From Clostridiaceae bacterium UBA6085 (GTDB lineage Bacteria; Bacillota; Clostridia; Clostridiales; Clostridiaceae), in contig DIXH01000037.1 of NCBI GenBank assembly GCA_002428605.1, positions 1 through 55,892 of the forward strand: a stretch of 55,892 nt of DNA, written 5' to 3'. The notes under the pieces were generated by a model that was not told the DNA's origin, made no database searches, and saw only the letters and a list, made by a program, of their open reading frames with translations. This document shows positions 24,647 to 32,787 of the stretch, in pieces (position 1 is the first letter of the stretch; each line of letters opens with the position of its first letter). The translations under genes were made by a program, and so were the position numbers.

Positions 24647-25063
24647 ATGTCAAAAACAGTGGAGCAAATAAGTTTTAACATGAAACATGTTAAGTCGAAA
24701 GATTCTGAAATTGAATTACTTTTGAGATGTGAATTATGGAAACGTGGACTGCACTATAGAAAAAATGTAAAGACGATAATCGGGAAACCAGATATTGCTT
24801 TTATTGGAAAAAAAGTAGCTGTTTTTTGTGATAGTGAGTTCTGGCACGGCTATGATTGGTATCAGAAGAAGACAGAAATTAAGTCTAGACGTGAATTTTG
24901 GATACCAAAAATTGAGAAGAACATGGAAAGAGACAAAGAGGTTAATGCTAAATTAGAAGCGGAAGGATGGATTGTGCTGAGATTTTGGGGCAAGGATATT
25001 AAGAAAAATGTTGAAGCCTGTGCAAACTTGATCGTTGTTGCACTCAAGGAGAGAGAAATATGA
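24647..25063 (+). CDS. vsr: Very short patch repair (Vsr)-like endonuclease
   Basis: Protein of about 138 aa, normal for Vsr, which nicks DNA beside T:G mismatches left by 5-methylcytosine deamination. The fold signature is present: a Met-Lys-His-Val-Lys-Ser-Lys-Asp-Ser motif near the start (MKHVKSKDSEIELLLR), KPDIAFIGKKVAVFCDSEFW with the catalytic Asp, HGYDWYQKK, and GWIVLRFWGKDIKKN near the end. The Cys residues that bind structural zinc in the Escherichia coli enzyme (around its FWHGC segment) are not conserved (FWHGY). AAAGGTGA precedes ATG 24647, so this start is better than GTG 24635. It overlaps the methyltransferase gene by four bases; pairing with a 5mC methylase is the classical Vsr context. 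A DNA-cutting role in defense cannot be excluded. Confidence 0.85.
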   Translation: MSKTVEQISFNMKHVKSKDSEIELLLRCELWKRGLHYRKNVKTIIGKPDIAFIGKKVAVFCDSEFWHGYDWYQKKTEIKSRREFWIPKIEKNMERDKEVNAKLEAEGWIVLRFWGKDIKKNVEACANLIVVALKEREI

Positions 25064-26475
25064 AAATAAAGACGATTGATTTGTGTGCAGGAATTGGTGG
25101 GATCCGAAGAGGATTCGAACTGGCTGGAAATATAAATAATGTTGCCTCTGCTGAGATAGATGAATTGGCATGCAAAACGTATGAGCATATATATGGAGAT
25201 AACCCACGAAATGATGTGAAAAGCGAAGAATTTAAACGATATTTACAGACCTTAAATTACGACATACTATTAGCTGGATTCCCTTGTCAGACCTTTAGTA
25301 GTGTTGGTTTGCGCCAAGGATTTGAGGATAATACTAAAGGCACAATATTCTTTGATATTGCAAAGATCATCAAAATGACTCGGCCTAAGGTCGTATTTCT
25401 AGAAAATGTGCAAAATCTACTTATACACGACAAGAAATCAACTTTCAACACAATTATTGATACGTTGGATCGTCAGCTTGACTATCATATTGTAGGGATA
25501 TCCTATGATAAAAATGGAGATTATAGGTTCGATAATAATTCTTTTATCAGAAATTCCCGCGATTTTGGAATTCCACAGAATAGGCCAAGAGTATATATTA
25601 TCGCCTTTAGTAGAGCTTGCTTTGGCCAGCATTTAATGCAGTTGCCCAATGAAATGCCAGCTGTAAGAGCGCAAGCGCCTATATATAATGACTTGAATGA
25701 TATTTTAGAAACGAATGTGGATGCAAGATTCTTCTTGTCCAGCGGATATTTGGAGACTTTGGAAAAACATATAGTACGACAGCATGCAAAGGGTTATGGT
25801 TTTGGGTATAGAGTGGTTAATTCTCCAGATATTGACAAACCAATAGCAAACACATTATTGGCGACAGGCGGATCTGGTAAAGAACGTAACCTAATATATG
25901 ATCCCCACAATGGGAAAAGATATGCAGGGAGAAAATTGAAAAGAAAGTACTCTCCAATTAACGAAAAGTGTATACGGACCATGACTCCTACTGAATGGGG
26001 GCGTCTGCAAGGGTTTATAGGCTATGCATTTGTTGACGAAACTGGAAATGATAACTTTTCTTTTCCAGAAGGGATAGCGAATGTACAAAAATTTAAACAG
26101 TTTGGCAATTCAGTAACGATTCCGGTAGTAGAAGAGTTAGCACGATTTGTATTGAACAGTATCGACGCAATGAAAGCAGAGTTTTCATCAATTGAAAAAC
26201 TATTGTTTAACATGTATGGTAATGAATTCTTATTGTGCCACAAGATTTGGCAAACACTAGGGGATAAAATAAGAAATACTACATTAAGCAAGTGTTTCAA
26301 CATGGCTCATCACTTTGGATTAGAGCCTTTTAGAACAAAAAATATAGCAGCATTTCTAAATTGTTCATCGGCCAGAGCGTCACAGCTGTTAAGCCAATTA
26401 ATAAAGTCAGAATGTATTTACAAATTAGCTGATGGAAAATACTGCTTTGCAGATCTACTTTCAATTAGTCAGTAA
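25060..26475 (+). CDS. drmMII: DNA cytosine-5 methyltransferase (DrmMII-like) with extra C-terminal domain
   Basis: 5-methylcytosine DNA methyltransferase of 471 aa. Motif I TIDLCAGIGGIRRGFELAG (residues about 5-23), motif IV LLAGFPCQTFSSVG with the catalytic Cys (about 75), motif VI VFLENVQNL (about 110-118), motif VIII IPQNRPRVYIIAF (about 171-183) and motif X FKQFGNSVTIPVVEEL (about 344-359). The target-recognition region between VIII and IX is short. After motif X are about 100 further residues ending in a winged-helix-like segment (TKNIAAFLNCSSARASQLL, then a beta-hairpin), an addition most stand-alone methylases lack. In class 2 DISARM the 5mC methylase marks host DNA; the placement directly before DrmE, DrmA and DrmB fits that. 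ATG 25060 overlaps vsr. Confidence 0.93.
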   Translation: MKIKTIDLCAGIGGIRRGFELAGNINNVASAEIDELACKTYEHIYGDNPRNDVKSEEFKRYLQTLNYDILLAGFPCQTFSSVGLRQGFEDNTKGTIFFDIAKIIKMTRPKVVFLENVQNLLIHDKKSTFNTIIDTLDRQLDYHIVGISYDKNGDYRFDNNSFIRNSRDFGIPQNRPRVYIIAFSRACFGQHLMQLPNEMPAVRAQAPIYNDLNDILETNVDARFFLSSGYLETLEKHIVRQHAKGYGFGYRVVNSPDIDKPIANTLLATGGSGKERNLIYDPHNGKRYAGRKLKRKYSPINEKCIRTMTPTEWGRLQGFIGYAFVDETGNDNFSFPEGIANVQKFKQFGNSVTIPVVEELARFVLNSIDAMKAEFSSIEKLLFNMYGNEFLLCHKIWQTLGDKIRNTTLSKCFNMAHHFGLEPFRTKNIAAFLNCSSARASQLLSQLIKSECIYKLADGKYCFADLLSISQ

Positions 26476-26492
26476 GGAGAGGAGGTACTTAA

Positions 26493-29120
26493 ATGGATTC
26501 AATTTGCAATGCGATGAGAAAAATAATCAACAAATGTGACATTTGCGTTAATGGTGATATTATTTCAAAAGAATTGCTATTGACTACTTTCGCGGAATTC
26601 ATATCTTCTACAATTGAAAAAGAGAAACACAATGTGGGAATTGTATTGCATACTGGATCCGTGTGCTTTGATGCCTTGGTGCTGGCTTACGCTGCAATTT
26701 CAGATATTTTATATAATAACATAGATGCTAAAGAAGTAGTCCATTCGCTTAATCCAGGTGATTTAGTACTCTACTACAACGGAAACAAAGCAAATGCAAA
26801 AGCTCAGAGATATACTTTCATAGGGTTTGCAAATTCGATGGATGAAGAACCAGGCAAAGAAGGTAAATTTGTCATATTAGAGCAAGGACCTAAATCAAAA
26901 ACTGCAGTTTTAAATACTAGTTGGTCAAAGATAGTACCATATTTGGGTAACTCAAATTCGATGGATGGCAGAGGTTTAAGAAGAGATAATGGGAAGAGAT
27001 ACCTATTTTTTAAGAATGTTTTGGAAATGAAAGACTCGGAGATTCCTAGGACCATTGACGCATCAACAGTTGTAGTTATGTCCCGCGATATTTCAAATGA
27101 GCTAATAAATGGATTATCTTTTAAGTTTGAAGGTAATGAAATTCAATTTACTGAACTTGTAACTGCATCGTATTTTACCGAAAGTGAACAGGAGCATTCA
27201 TACGGTTGCAACCCAGCCAAAGTCGAACCTGTTATTAAAGTGACAAGTAAGATATCTGTTGCACGTAAGTTGATGTTTAGACATGATTGGAATAGAAATA
27301 TCGGCATAATTGTCCTAGGTGATGAATCACTCAGACGTGGAGAGTCTGAAATTCCAGAACTTATAGAACGGAAATCTATTCAGTATGTATATATTTGCAT
27401 GCATATTGACTCAGAAAATGCTATACAGCTACTAACAAACTATGATCGTGCAAGTTTATTCGCTTGCACAAAGGATTTCTTACTTTCCAATAGTATTGAA
27501 CCGATAGTTAAGAATAGATTGACAGGGCAGCTAGCAGCACAAATAAATGCTATTATTGACAGAGAGATATCTACTATTGAACTACCTCATTTTATTGAGT
27601 GGCAAGACTATCGAAAATTCAAGAAATCGATGTTATTTATGAAATCATCGGATTACGACACTGAAGAAAAGGATAAATTTATAATACAGGCTTATTCATT
27701 AATGAATCTGTTCCTAACAGCCGTATTTCGAATTCAAATGTTGGATGTGGTGATAAATGATGGGATAGTTGAAAATGTTGAAAAGCCAGAAGTTCGGCTT
27801 AGAAAGTTATCGGAGTATATAGGGACATTCCCTAAGTATCTGAACAATGCTGCCGAAGATGTAGTAAGTATATTGGAAAGTGCTTACATAAGTATGATTG
27901 ACAATTGCGAAAAGGAAAACGAATTAAAACGGATCATTTCTGAAAACTGCAATAAAAAAATAGCCATTATTGTACCGAAGGCATATTACATCACAATTCT
28001 TAAAAAAATTGATATTTTTTCTCTATCTATTGATCGCAAGCATTTAAATATAATTACAGCAAATCGCTTTAATAATACAGATCTTTATGATTTGATAATT
28101 GTTGTTGGCAATATTACTGGGACTCGCTTTGATATTTTTAGATGCAGATCAGCTCAAAATATAGTTGTTTTGTTATATGAAGCAGAAAAATACCAGTATA
28201 AAAAGAAAGCAAATAATGCAAAAATGGCAGAACATGCGTTCAATAAGCGTTCAACAATCGTAACAATCGATGAGCTTGAGGAAGAATATATTGATATCGA
28301 GTCAGCAGAAATCGAGGAGATGGAAAAAATCGATGTTGAAATGACAGAATTTATCGCCAATTCCGTGGCGAAATCATTAAGGTATGATGATAGCTCAGGA
28401 AGCAAGCACAGTTTGGCAGAAATAATAGCGATTGCTAGGTTCGAAACTGGGGAGGTTGCTTTCTTCACTAAGAATTATATGGCGTACATTCTTGATGAAA
28501 CAGATCAGACAGTTAAAGATGTCATGGTAAATGAGTTGGTTGAGGATGACACAATTGTCTTTACTAGAAGCACCTCCAAAACTAGAGATATTGTTGATGG
28601 ATTACTGCGCGAGATGATAAGTAAAAAACTTGTTGGAACAGATGTGGAGGATGATTACAACAAATCAAAGGTATGGAAAACTAAACTAATTGACTATATG
28701 AATAGCACAGGAACCAGCGCAAAAAAAATAGCTGAGACTATGATCAAGAATGGTGTATCCGTTCAGGAAATTACAATAAGAGGATGGCTTGACGAAGATT
28801 CTCATACAGTAGGGCCTAGGCATTTGGATTCAATTCAGCAAATAGCGCTAATTGCTGGAGATGATCAATTGTTTGATAATGCCGAAGTTATTTTTACAGC
28901 CTGTGCTGCAGTAAGAAAAGTAAGAAGAAGAATATTGGATGCTATCGCCCAAGCCATTCTCGGAAGTATAACAGGTGGTGATTCCAAACGAGATCCTATT
29001 GTAAAAGCGGTATCAGAGCAGGTGAAAGATCTTGCTGTAATTCTACAGGTTGAATCTATTTCTTTTGTGAATGAATCTGTACCTATAAACATGACTAATC
29101 ATCCAGTTAATATTGAGTAA
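26493..29120 (+). CDS. drmE: DrmE-like DISARM protein
   Basis: Large protein of 875 aa with no catalytic motif I can name. The N-terminal part has GIVLHTGSVCFDALVLAYAA (residues about 49-68), followed by beta-rich segments. A charged region lies near 590-640, with many Glu and Ile in IESAEIEEMEKIDVEMTEFI. The C-terminal third is helical, with SLAEIIAIARFETGEVAFF and DRIVDGLL-like repeats; the last 150 residues (KVWKTKLIDYMNSTGTSAKK, ITIRGWLDED) look like a DNA-binding HTH. Size and place (between the 5mC methylase and DrmA) match DrmE of class 2 DISARM, whose activity is unknown. I base the call on context and general resemblance; a profile search is needed for certainty. Start ATG 26493 has GGAGAGGAGG ahead. 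Confidence 0.72.
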   Translation: MDSICNAMRKIINKCDICVNGDIISKELLLTTFAEFISSTIEKEKHNVGIVLHTGSVCFDALVLAYAAISDILYNNIDAKEVVHSLNPGDLVLYYNGNKANAKAQRYTFIGFANSMDEEPGKEGKFVILEQGPKSKTAVLNTSWSKIVPYLGNSNSMDGRGLRRDNGKRYLFFKNVLEMKDSEIPRTIDASTVVVMSRDISNELINGLSFKFEGNEIQFTELVTASYFTESEQEHSYGCNPAKVEPVIKVTSKISVARKLMFRHDWNRNIGIIVLGDESLRRGESEIPELIERKSIQYVYICMHIDSENAIQLLTNYDRASLFACTKDFLLSNSIEPIVKNRLTGQLAAQINAIIDREISTIELPHFIEWQDYRKFKKSMLFMKSSDYDTEEKDKFIIQAYSLMNLFLTAVFRIQMLDVVINDGIVENVEKPEVRLRKLSEYIGTFPKYLNNAAEDVVSILESAYISMIDNCEKENELKRIISENCNKKIAIIVPKAYYITILKKIDIFSLSIDRKHLNIITANRFNNTDLYDLIIVVGNITGTRFDIFRCRSAQNIVVLLYEAEKYQYKKKANNAKMAEHAFNKRSTIVTIDELEEEYIDIESAEIEEMEKIDVEMTEFIANSVAKSLRYDDSSGSKHSLAEIIAIARFETGEVAFFTKNYMAYILDETDQTVKDVMVNELVEDDTIVFTRSTSKTRDIVDGLLREMISKKLVGTDVEDDYNKSKVWKTKLIDYMNSTGTSAKKIAETMIKNGVSVQEITIRGWLDEDSHTVGPRHLDSIQQIALIAGDDQLFDNAEVIFTACAAVRKVRRRILDAIAQAILGSITGGDSKRDPIVKAVSEQVKDLAVILQVESISFVNESVPINMTNHPVNIE

Positions 29121-29138
29121 TATATTGGAGGAAAAGAT

Positions 29139-32100
29139 GTGGCTGATAATAAAGAATATTTAGCTAGTCGTGACGAGTACATATCTCTTATTAAAGACGA
29201 ATTATTAGGTCCAGGATCGGAAATATCTATACCAGATGCGGAGCATGAACTAATTACGAATGCTCCAGATGTTCGTTATTCAATAGGAATACTGTTTCCT
29301 AAAAATAATAAATTGAACGCAGACAATAACGATACTGCGAGAGTTGAAGAGTCAGCTGTTGAGTTGGATGAAAAAGATGAAGAGATTGATAGGGCTGACC
29401 CTCCAACTGAGGAGAGCGTAGATTCTATCAACATGGCTGAAGAAGAAAATTTAGATGAGGAAATAGGTTTGGCTTCACAGAATATGCCATCATCCCTGGG
29501 CTTAACTTTTTTGGCGTCTATGGATATTAGAAACTTGCATTGTAAGGTAGAGTTCGCAGTATACAGACATGCCCAGGTAAAGGATTGTAGAATCCCATTC
29601 TTTCCAAATGATCCAGAGAATTATTGTGTACCAAGCCAATTCGGAGATTATGTAGTTTACGACAAAATTGAAGGATGTCTCAAATTGTGTATGGGTTTGA
29701 ATAAGCGAACTGTTTCTGAGCTTCGGGAAAAAGACCTCCTAGAAGGAGAGGAGTATGGCATATTTTCAGCGATGTACAAACTTAGTGATCAGTTAAAGGG
29801 CGGATATGTTCGTGTTCCGCATATTATTTATGTCAACATTGATTTTTCAAACGGTGATTATGTTGATAACAATAAGAATTTGGATGAAACTAGTGCAAAG
29901 ATTACCGCACTTAAGCGTAGGGTTGCTGATGATCTGTATTCTATAACTGTAATGCTAGTAAATGAAACCGAGGAAAAATCTAATGGGACTCGTTGCTTAT
30001 TTCAACCTCGTATAGAAATAAATACGGATGATAATGAGTTCAGATTCATGGAGTATGCATCATTAACGGATTTCTTATTATTGGATCAAGAAGAACAGTC
30101 ACTGGAACTGCAGTATCGGAATAAAAAAGTATTTGGTACCGGATTGGGGACGTCTGTAAATTGGAATATCGATCAGAATGGACAAGGTATAATTTTCAAT
30201 GAATTTTTCCCGGATGTTGAAGTACCATCAATGGATTTTTCAATTCCTGATAATTCTGGAATTGATAAGGAGGCGCTCTCAATGCGCTTCTTATCGGATA
30301 TTGATAACAATCCAAGAAGCGTGAAGATTGAGAAATTGCATACTATAATTAGGGCATATGAACAATGGATAAATCTACTGGAAGAAAAGAAGAAAGCCCT
30401 GGATAATAAATATGTAAATGCCGCTAATATAAATATCCAGGGTTGTAGAGATGCAGTGGTACGAATGGAGGAAGGTTTACATACCTTAAGCCAAAATTAC
30501 GCTGCGTGGGATGCCTTTGCTCTTGCTAATAGAGCTATGTTTATGCAGAGAATTCATTTGAAGCTGCAGGAAAAAACATCATCAACTGATAGATACCCAG
30601 ATGATGAAGAACTATCGAGTTTACTCCACTCAATTGATTACAAGAGATCTGAAGGGTTGACTGCTGATGAGTACTATTGGAGACTTTTCCAGATTGCCTT
30701 CCTACTGATGAGTGTCAATTCTATTGTACTAGATAGCAACTCTGAAAGAGACTTAGTAGATCTAATTTGGTTTCCTACAGGTGGAGGTAAAACAGAAGCT
30801 TATCTCGGGTTAACGGCCTTTACAATTTTCTATCGGAGGCTGGCTAACTCTTATTCATCTGGTGGAACCGCTGTAATAATGCGGTATACACTAAGACTTT
30901 TGGCTGCCCAACAGTTCACCCGTGCATCAACACTTATTTGCGCATGTGAGTATATTCGTAACGATGCTACTTCAAAATACCCAGAATATAAAAAATACTC
31001 GCTTGGTGATCAGGAAATAAATATTGGTCTTTGGATTGGACATGACCACATTCCAAATACCAATACGGATGCAAAAAAGCATTTGAAAGCGTTGAATGAT
31101 GCACAACCTCAAATTTTACAGTATGTTAAAGAACAACACAACAAATTTCAGGTGTTGAAGTGCCCTTGGTGTGGCACAAAAATGGTTAAAGATCGTGTTA
31201 ATGGAAGAGTTGTTGGAACGTTCGGTTATAGAATGCGTAACAACCGACACTTTGAATTGTATTGTTCACAGGAAAGCTGCTTCTTTAACCAACAAGGTAA
31301 ATTACCAATCCAGATAATTGATGAAGAACTGTATGCAAATCCGCCAACATTGTTGTTTGGAACTGTTGATAAATTCGCAATGATACCATGGAAAAAAGAT
31401 ATTGGTGCGTTCTTTGCAGTAGACACAGGGAATAGATCCCCAGATTTGATAATTCAAGATGAGTTGCATTTGATTTCCGGGCCTTTAGGAACTATGGTTG
31501 GGCTTTATGAATCTATAATAGATGCTTTCTGTAAAAAAAATGGAGTTAGTCCCAAAATAGTTGCTTCTACCGCGACTATTAGACGTGCAAAAGAGCAATG
31601 CTCGGCTTTGTATAATCGAAAAGTAAGTCAATTTCCACATCCAGGTCTTGATGCAGAGGACTCATTTTTTGCCAGAGAATCAGAAATTAATTATGAAAAT
31701 GGTGTATATGGAAGAAAATATATTGGTCTGATGCCGTCAGGAAAGACAAAAGCAATGATGGAAGTCAGATCTATTGCCGCACTTATGCAAAAGATCAACA
31801 CAATGGACTTACCAGATGAAATTAAAGATAAGTATTGGACATTAACAGTTTATTTTAATAGCTTAAAGGATCTTGGGAAATGTTCTACTTTAGTTGATGA
31901 TGATGTGAAAGACTTTATAAAGAGGACTGCATATCGTCTTGGTGATGCAAGAGATGCTCGAATGATTGCAAGGGCCGATGAATTGACAAGCCGAGTAACC
32001 ACAACCCAGTTAAATGAAACATTGGATAAACTTGAAAAGTTGAACTATTCAAAGGAAAATCTGGAAAAAAGACGTTATCCTTCTAACGTTCTCCTCGCAA

Positions 32101-32786
32101 CAAATATGATTTCTGTGGGTATTGACGTGGCTCGATTAAATGTCATGCTCTTGGTAGGACAGCCGAAACTTACAAGTGAATATATTCAGGCCTCTAGTCG
32201 AGTTGGAAGATCATATCCAGGGGTAGCATTTGCAATGTACGATGGCTCAAAGAGTAGAGATAGGTCGCACTACGAGCAGTTTAAGCCATATCATGAATCT
32301 TTCTATAAATATGTAGAACCAACTGGAGCCACTCCCTTTTCAAAGCCCGCTCGTGATAGAGCATTACATGCTGTAGTAATAGCTTTGCTAAGAATGCTAC
32401 AGTCAGATCTGACTGCAGAAAAAAACGCAGCAAGTTTCAAACGTTCAGAGTATGCTGAAATGATCACAAAGATTAAGATTTATATTGTTAACAGGGCTAC
32501 AGAAATATCTCGAAGATTAAATCCAAATATGGATGATAATTCCGCGGAGATATCTCTTGAGATTGATTCTATTTTAGAAAAGTGGGAAAAGTTAGCTGAA
32601 AATTATGATGAAGAACATTTTTTTTATGGTGAAAAGTTCATGTTTAATACTCCGGAAGATGGTGAAGGTAGACTCTTGAAACCGTTTAATACCAGTAGAC
32701 ATGATCCTGCATTTGATACCATGACATCAATGCGTAACGTAGACTCTTCAGTTGCTGGTAACGTGCTTTTATGGGAGGAAGAATGA
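29139..32786 (+). CDS. drmA: DrmA: DISARM SF2 helicase
   Basis: Helicase of 1215 aa, the size of DrmA. Walker A IWFPTGGGKTEAYLG (residues about 543-557), motif II DLIIQDELHLISG (DELH, about 769-781), motif III KIVASTATIRRAK (about 805), and C-terminal motifs IV-VI including VLLATNMISVGIDVARLNV and EYIQASSRVGRSYPG with the arginine finger (about 1022). A zinc ribbon lies between the RecA lobes: CPWCGTKM (about 675) and LYCSQESCFF (about 706). The N-terminal 500 residues carry an acidic low-complexity stretch (residues about 65-115) and unassigned domains. Start is GTG 29139 after GGAGG. In DISARM, DrmA with DrmB forms the core DNA-translocating complex that senses incoming unmodified DNA ends. 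The stop is one base before the drmB start. Confidence 0.9.
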   Translation: MADNKEYLASRDEYISLIKDELLGPGSEISIPDAEHELITNAPDVRYSIGILFPKNNKLNADNNDTARVEESAVELDEKDEEIDRADPPTEESVDSINMAEEENLDEEIGLASQNMPSSLGLTFLASMDIRNLHCKVEFAVYRHAQVKDCRIPFFPNDPENYCVPSQFGDYVVYDKIEGCLKLCMGLNKRTVSELREKDLLEGEEYGIFSAMYKLSDQLKGGYVRVPHIIYVNIDFSNGDYVDNNKNLDETSAKITALKRRVADDLYSITVMLVNETEEKSNGTRCLFQPRIEINTDDNEFRFMEYASLTDFLLLDQEEQSLELQYRNKKVFGTGLGTSVNWNIDQNGQGIIFNEFFPDVEVPSMDFSIPDNSGIDKEALSMRFLSDIDNNPRSVKIEKLHTIIRAYEQWINLLEEKKKALDNKYVNAANINIQGCRDAVVRMEEGLHTLSQNYAAWDAFALANRAMFMQRIHLKLQEKTSSTDRYPDDEELSSLLHSIDYKRSEGLTADEYYWRLFQIAFLLMSVNSIVLDSNSERDLVDLIWFPTGGGKTEAYLGLTAFTIFYRRLANSYSSGGTAVIMRYTLRLLAAQQFTRASTLICACEYIRNDATSKYPEYKKYSLGDQEINIGLWIGHDHIPNTNTDAKKHLKALNDAQPQILQYVKEQHNKFQVLKCPWCGTKMVKDRVNGRVVGTFGYRMRNNRHFELYCSQESCFFNQQGKLPIQIIDEELYANPPTLLFGTVDKFAMIPWKKDIGAFFAVDTGNRSPDLIIQDELHLISGPLGTMVGLYESIIDAFCKKNGVSPKIVASTATIRRAKEQCSALYNRKVSQFPHPGLDAEDSFFARESEINYENGVYGRKYIGLMPSGKTKAMMEVRSIAALMQKINTMDLPDEIKDKYWTLTVYFNSLKDLGKCSTLVDDDVKDFIKRTAYRLGDARDARMIARADELTSRVTTTQLNETLDKLEKLNYSKENLEKRRYPSNVLLATNMISVGIDVARLNVMLLVGQPKLTSEYIQASSRVGRSYPGVAFAMYDGSKSRDRSHYEQFKPYHESFYKYVEPTGATPFSKPARDRALHAVVIALLRMLQSDLTAEKNAASFKRSEYAEMITKIKIYIVNRATEISRRLNPNMDDNSAEISLEIDSILEKWEKLAENYDEEHFFYGEKFMFNTPEDGEGRLLKPFNTSRHDPAFDTMTSMRNVDSSVAGNVLLWEEE

Positions 32787-32787
32787 T

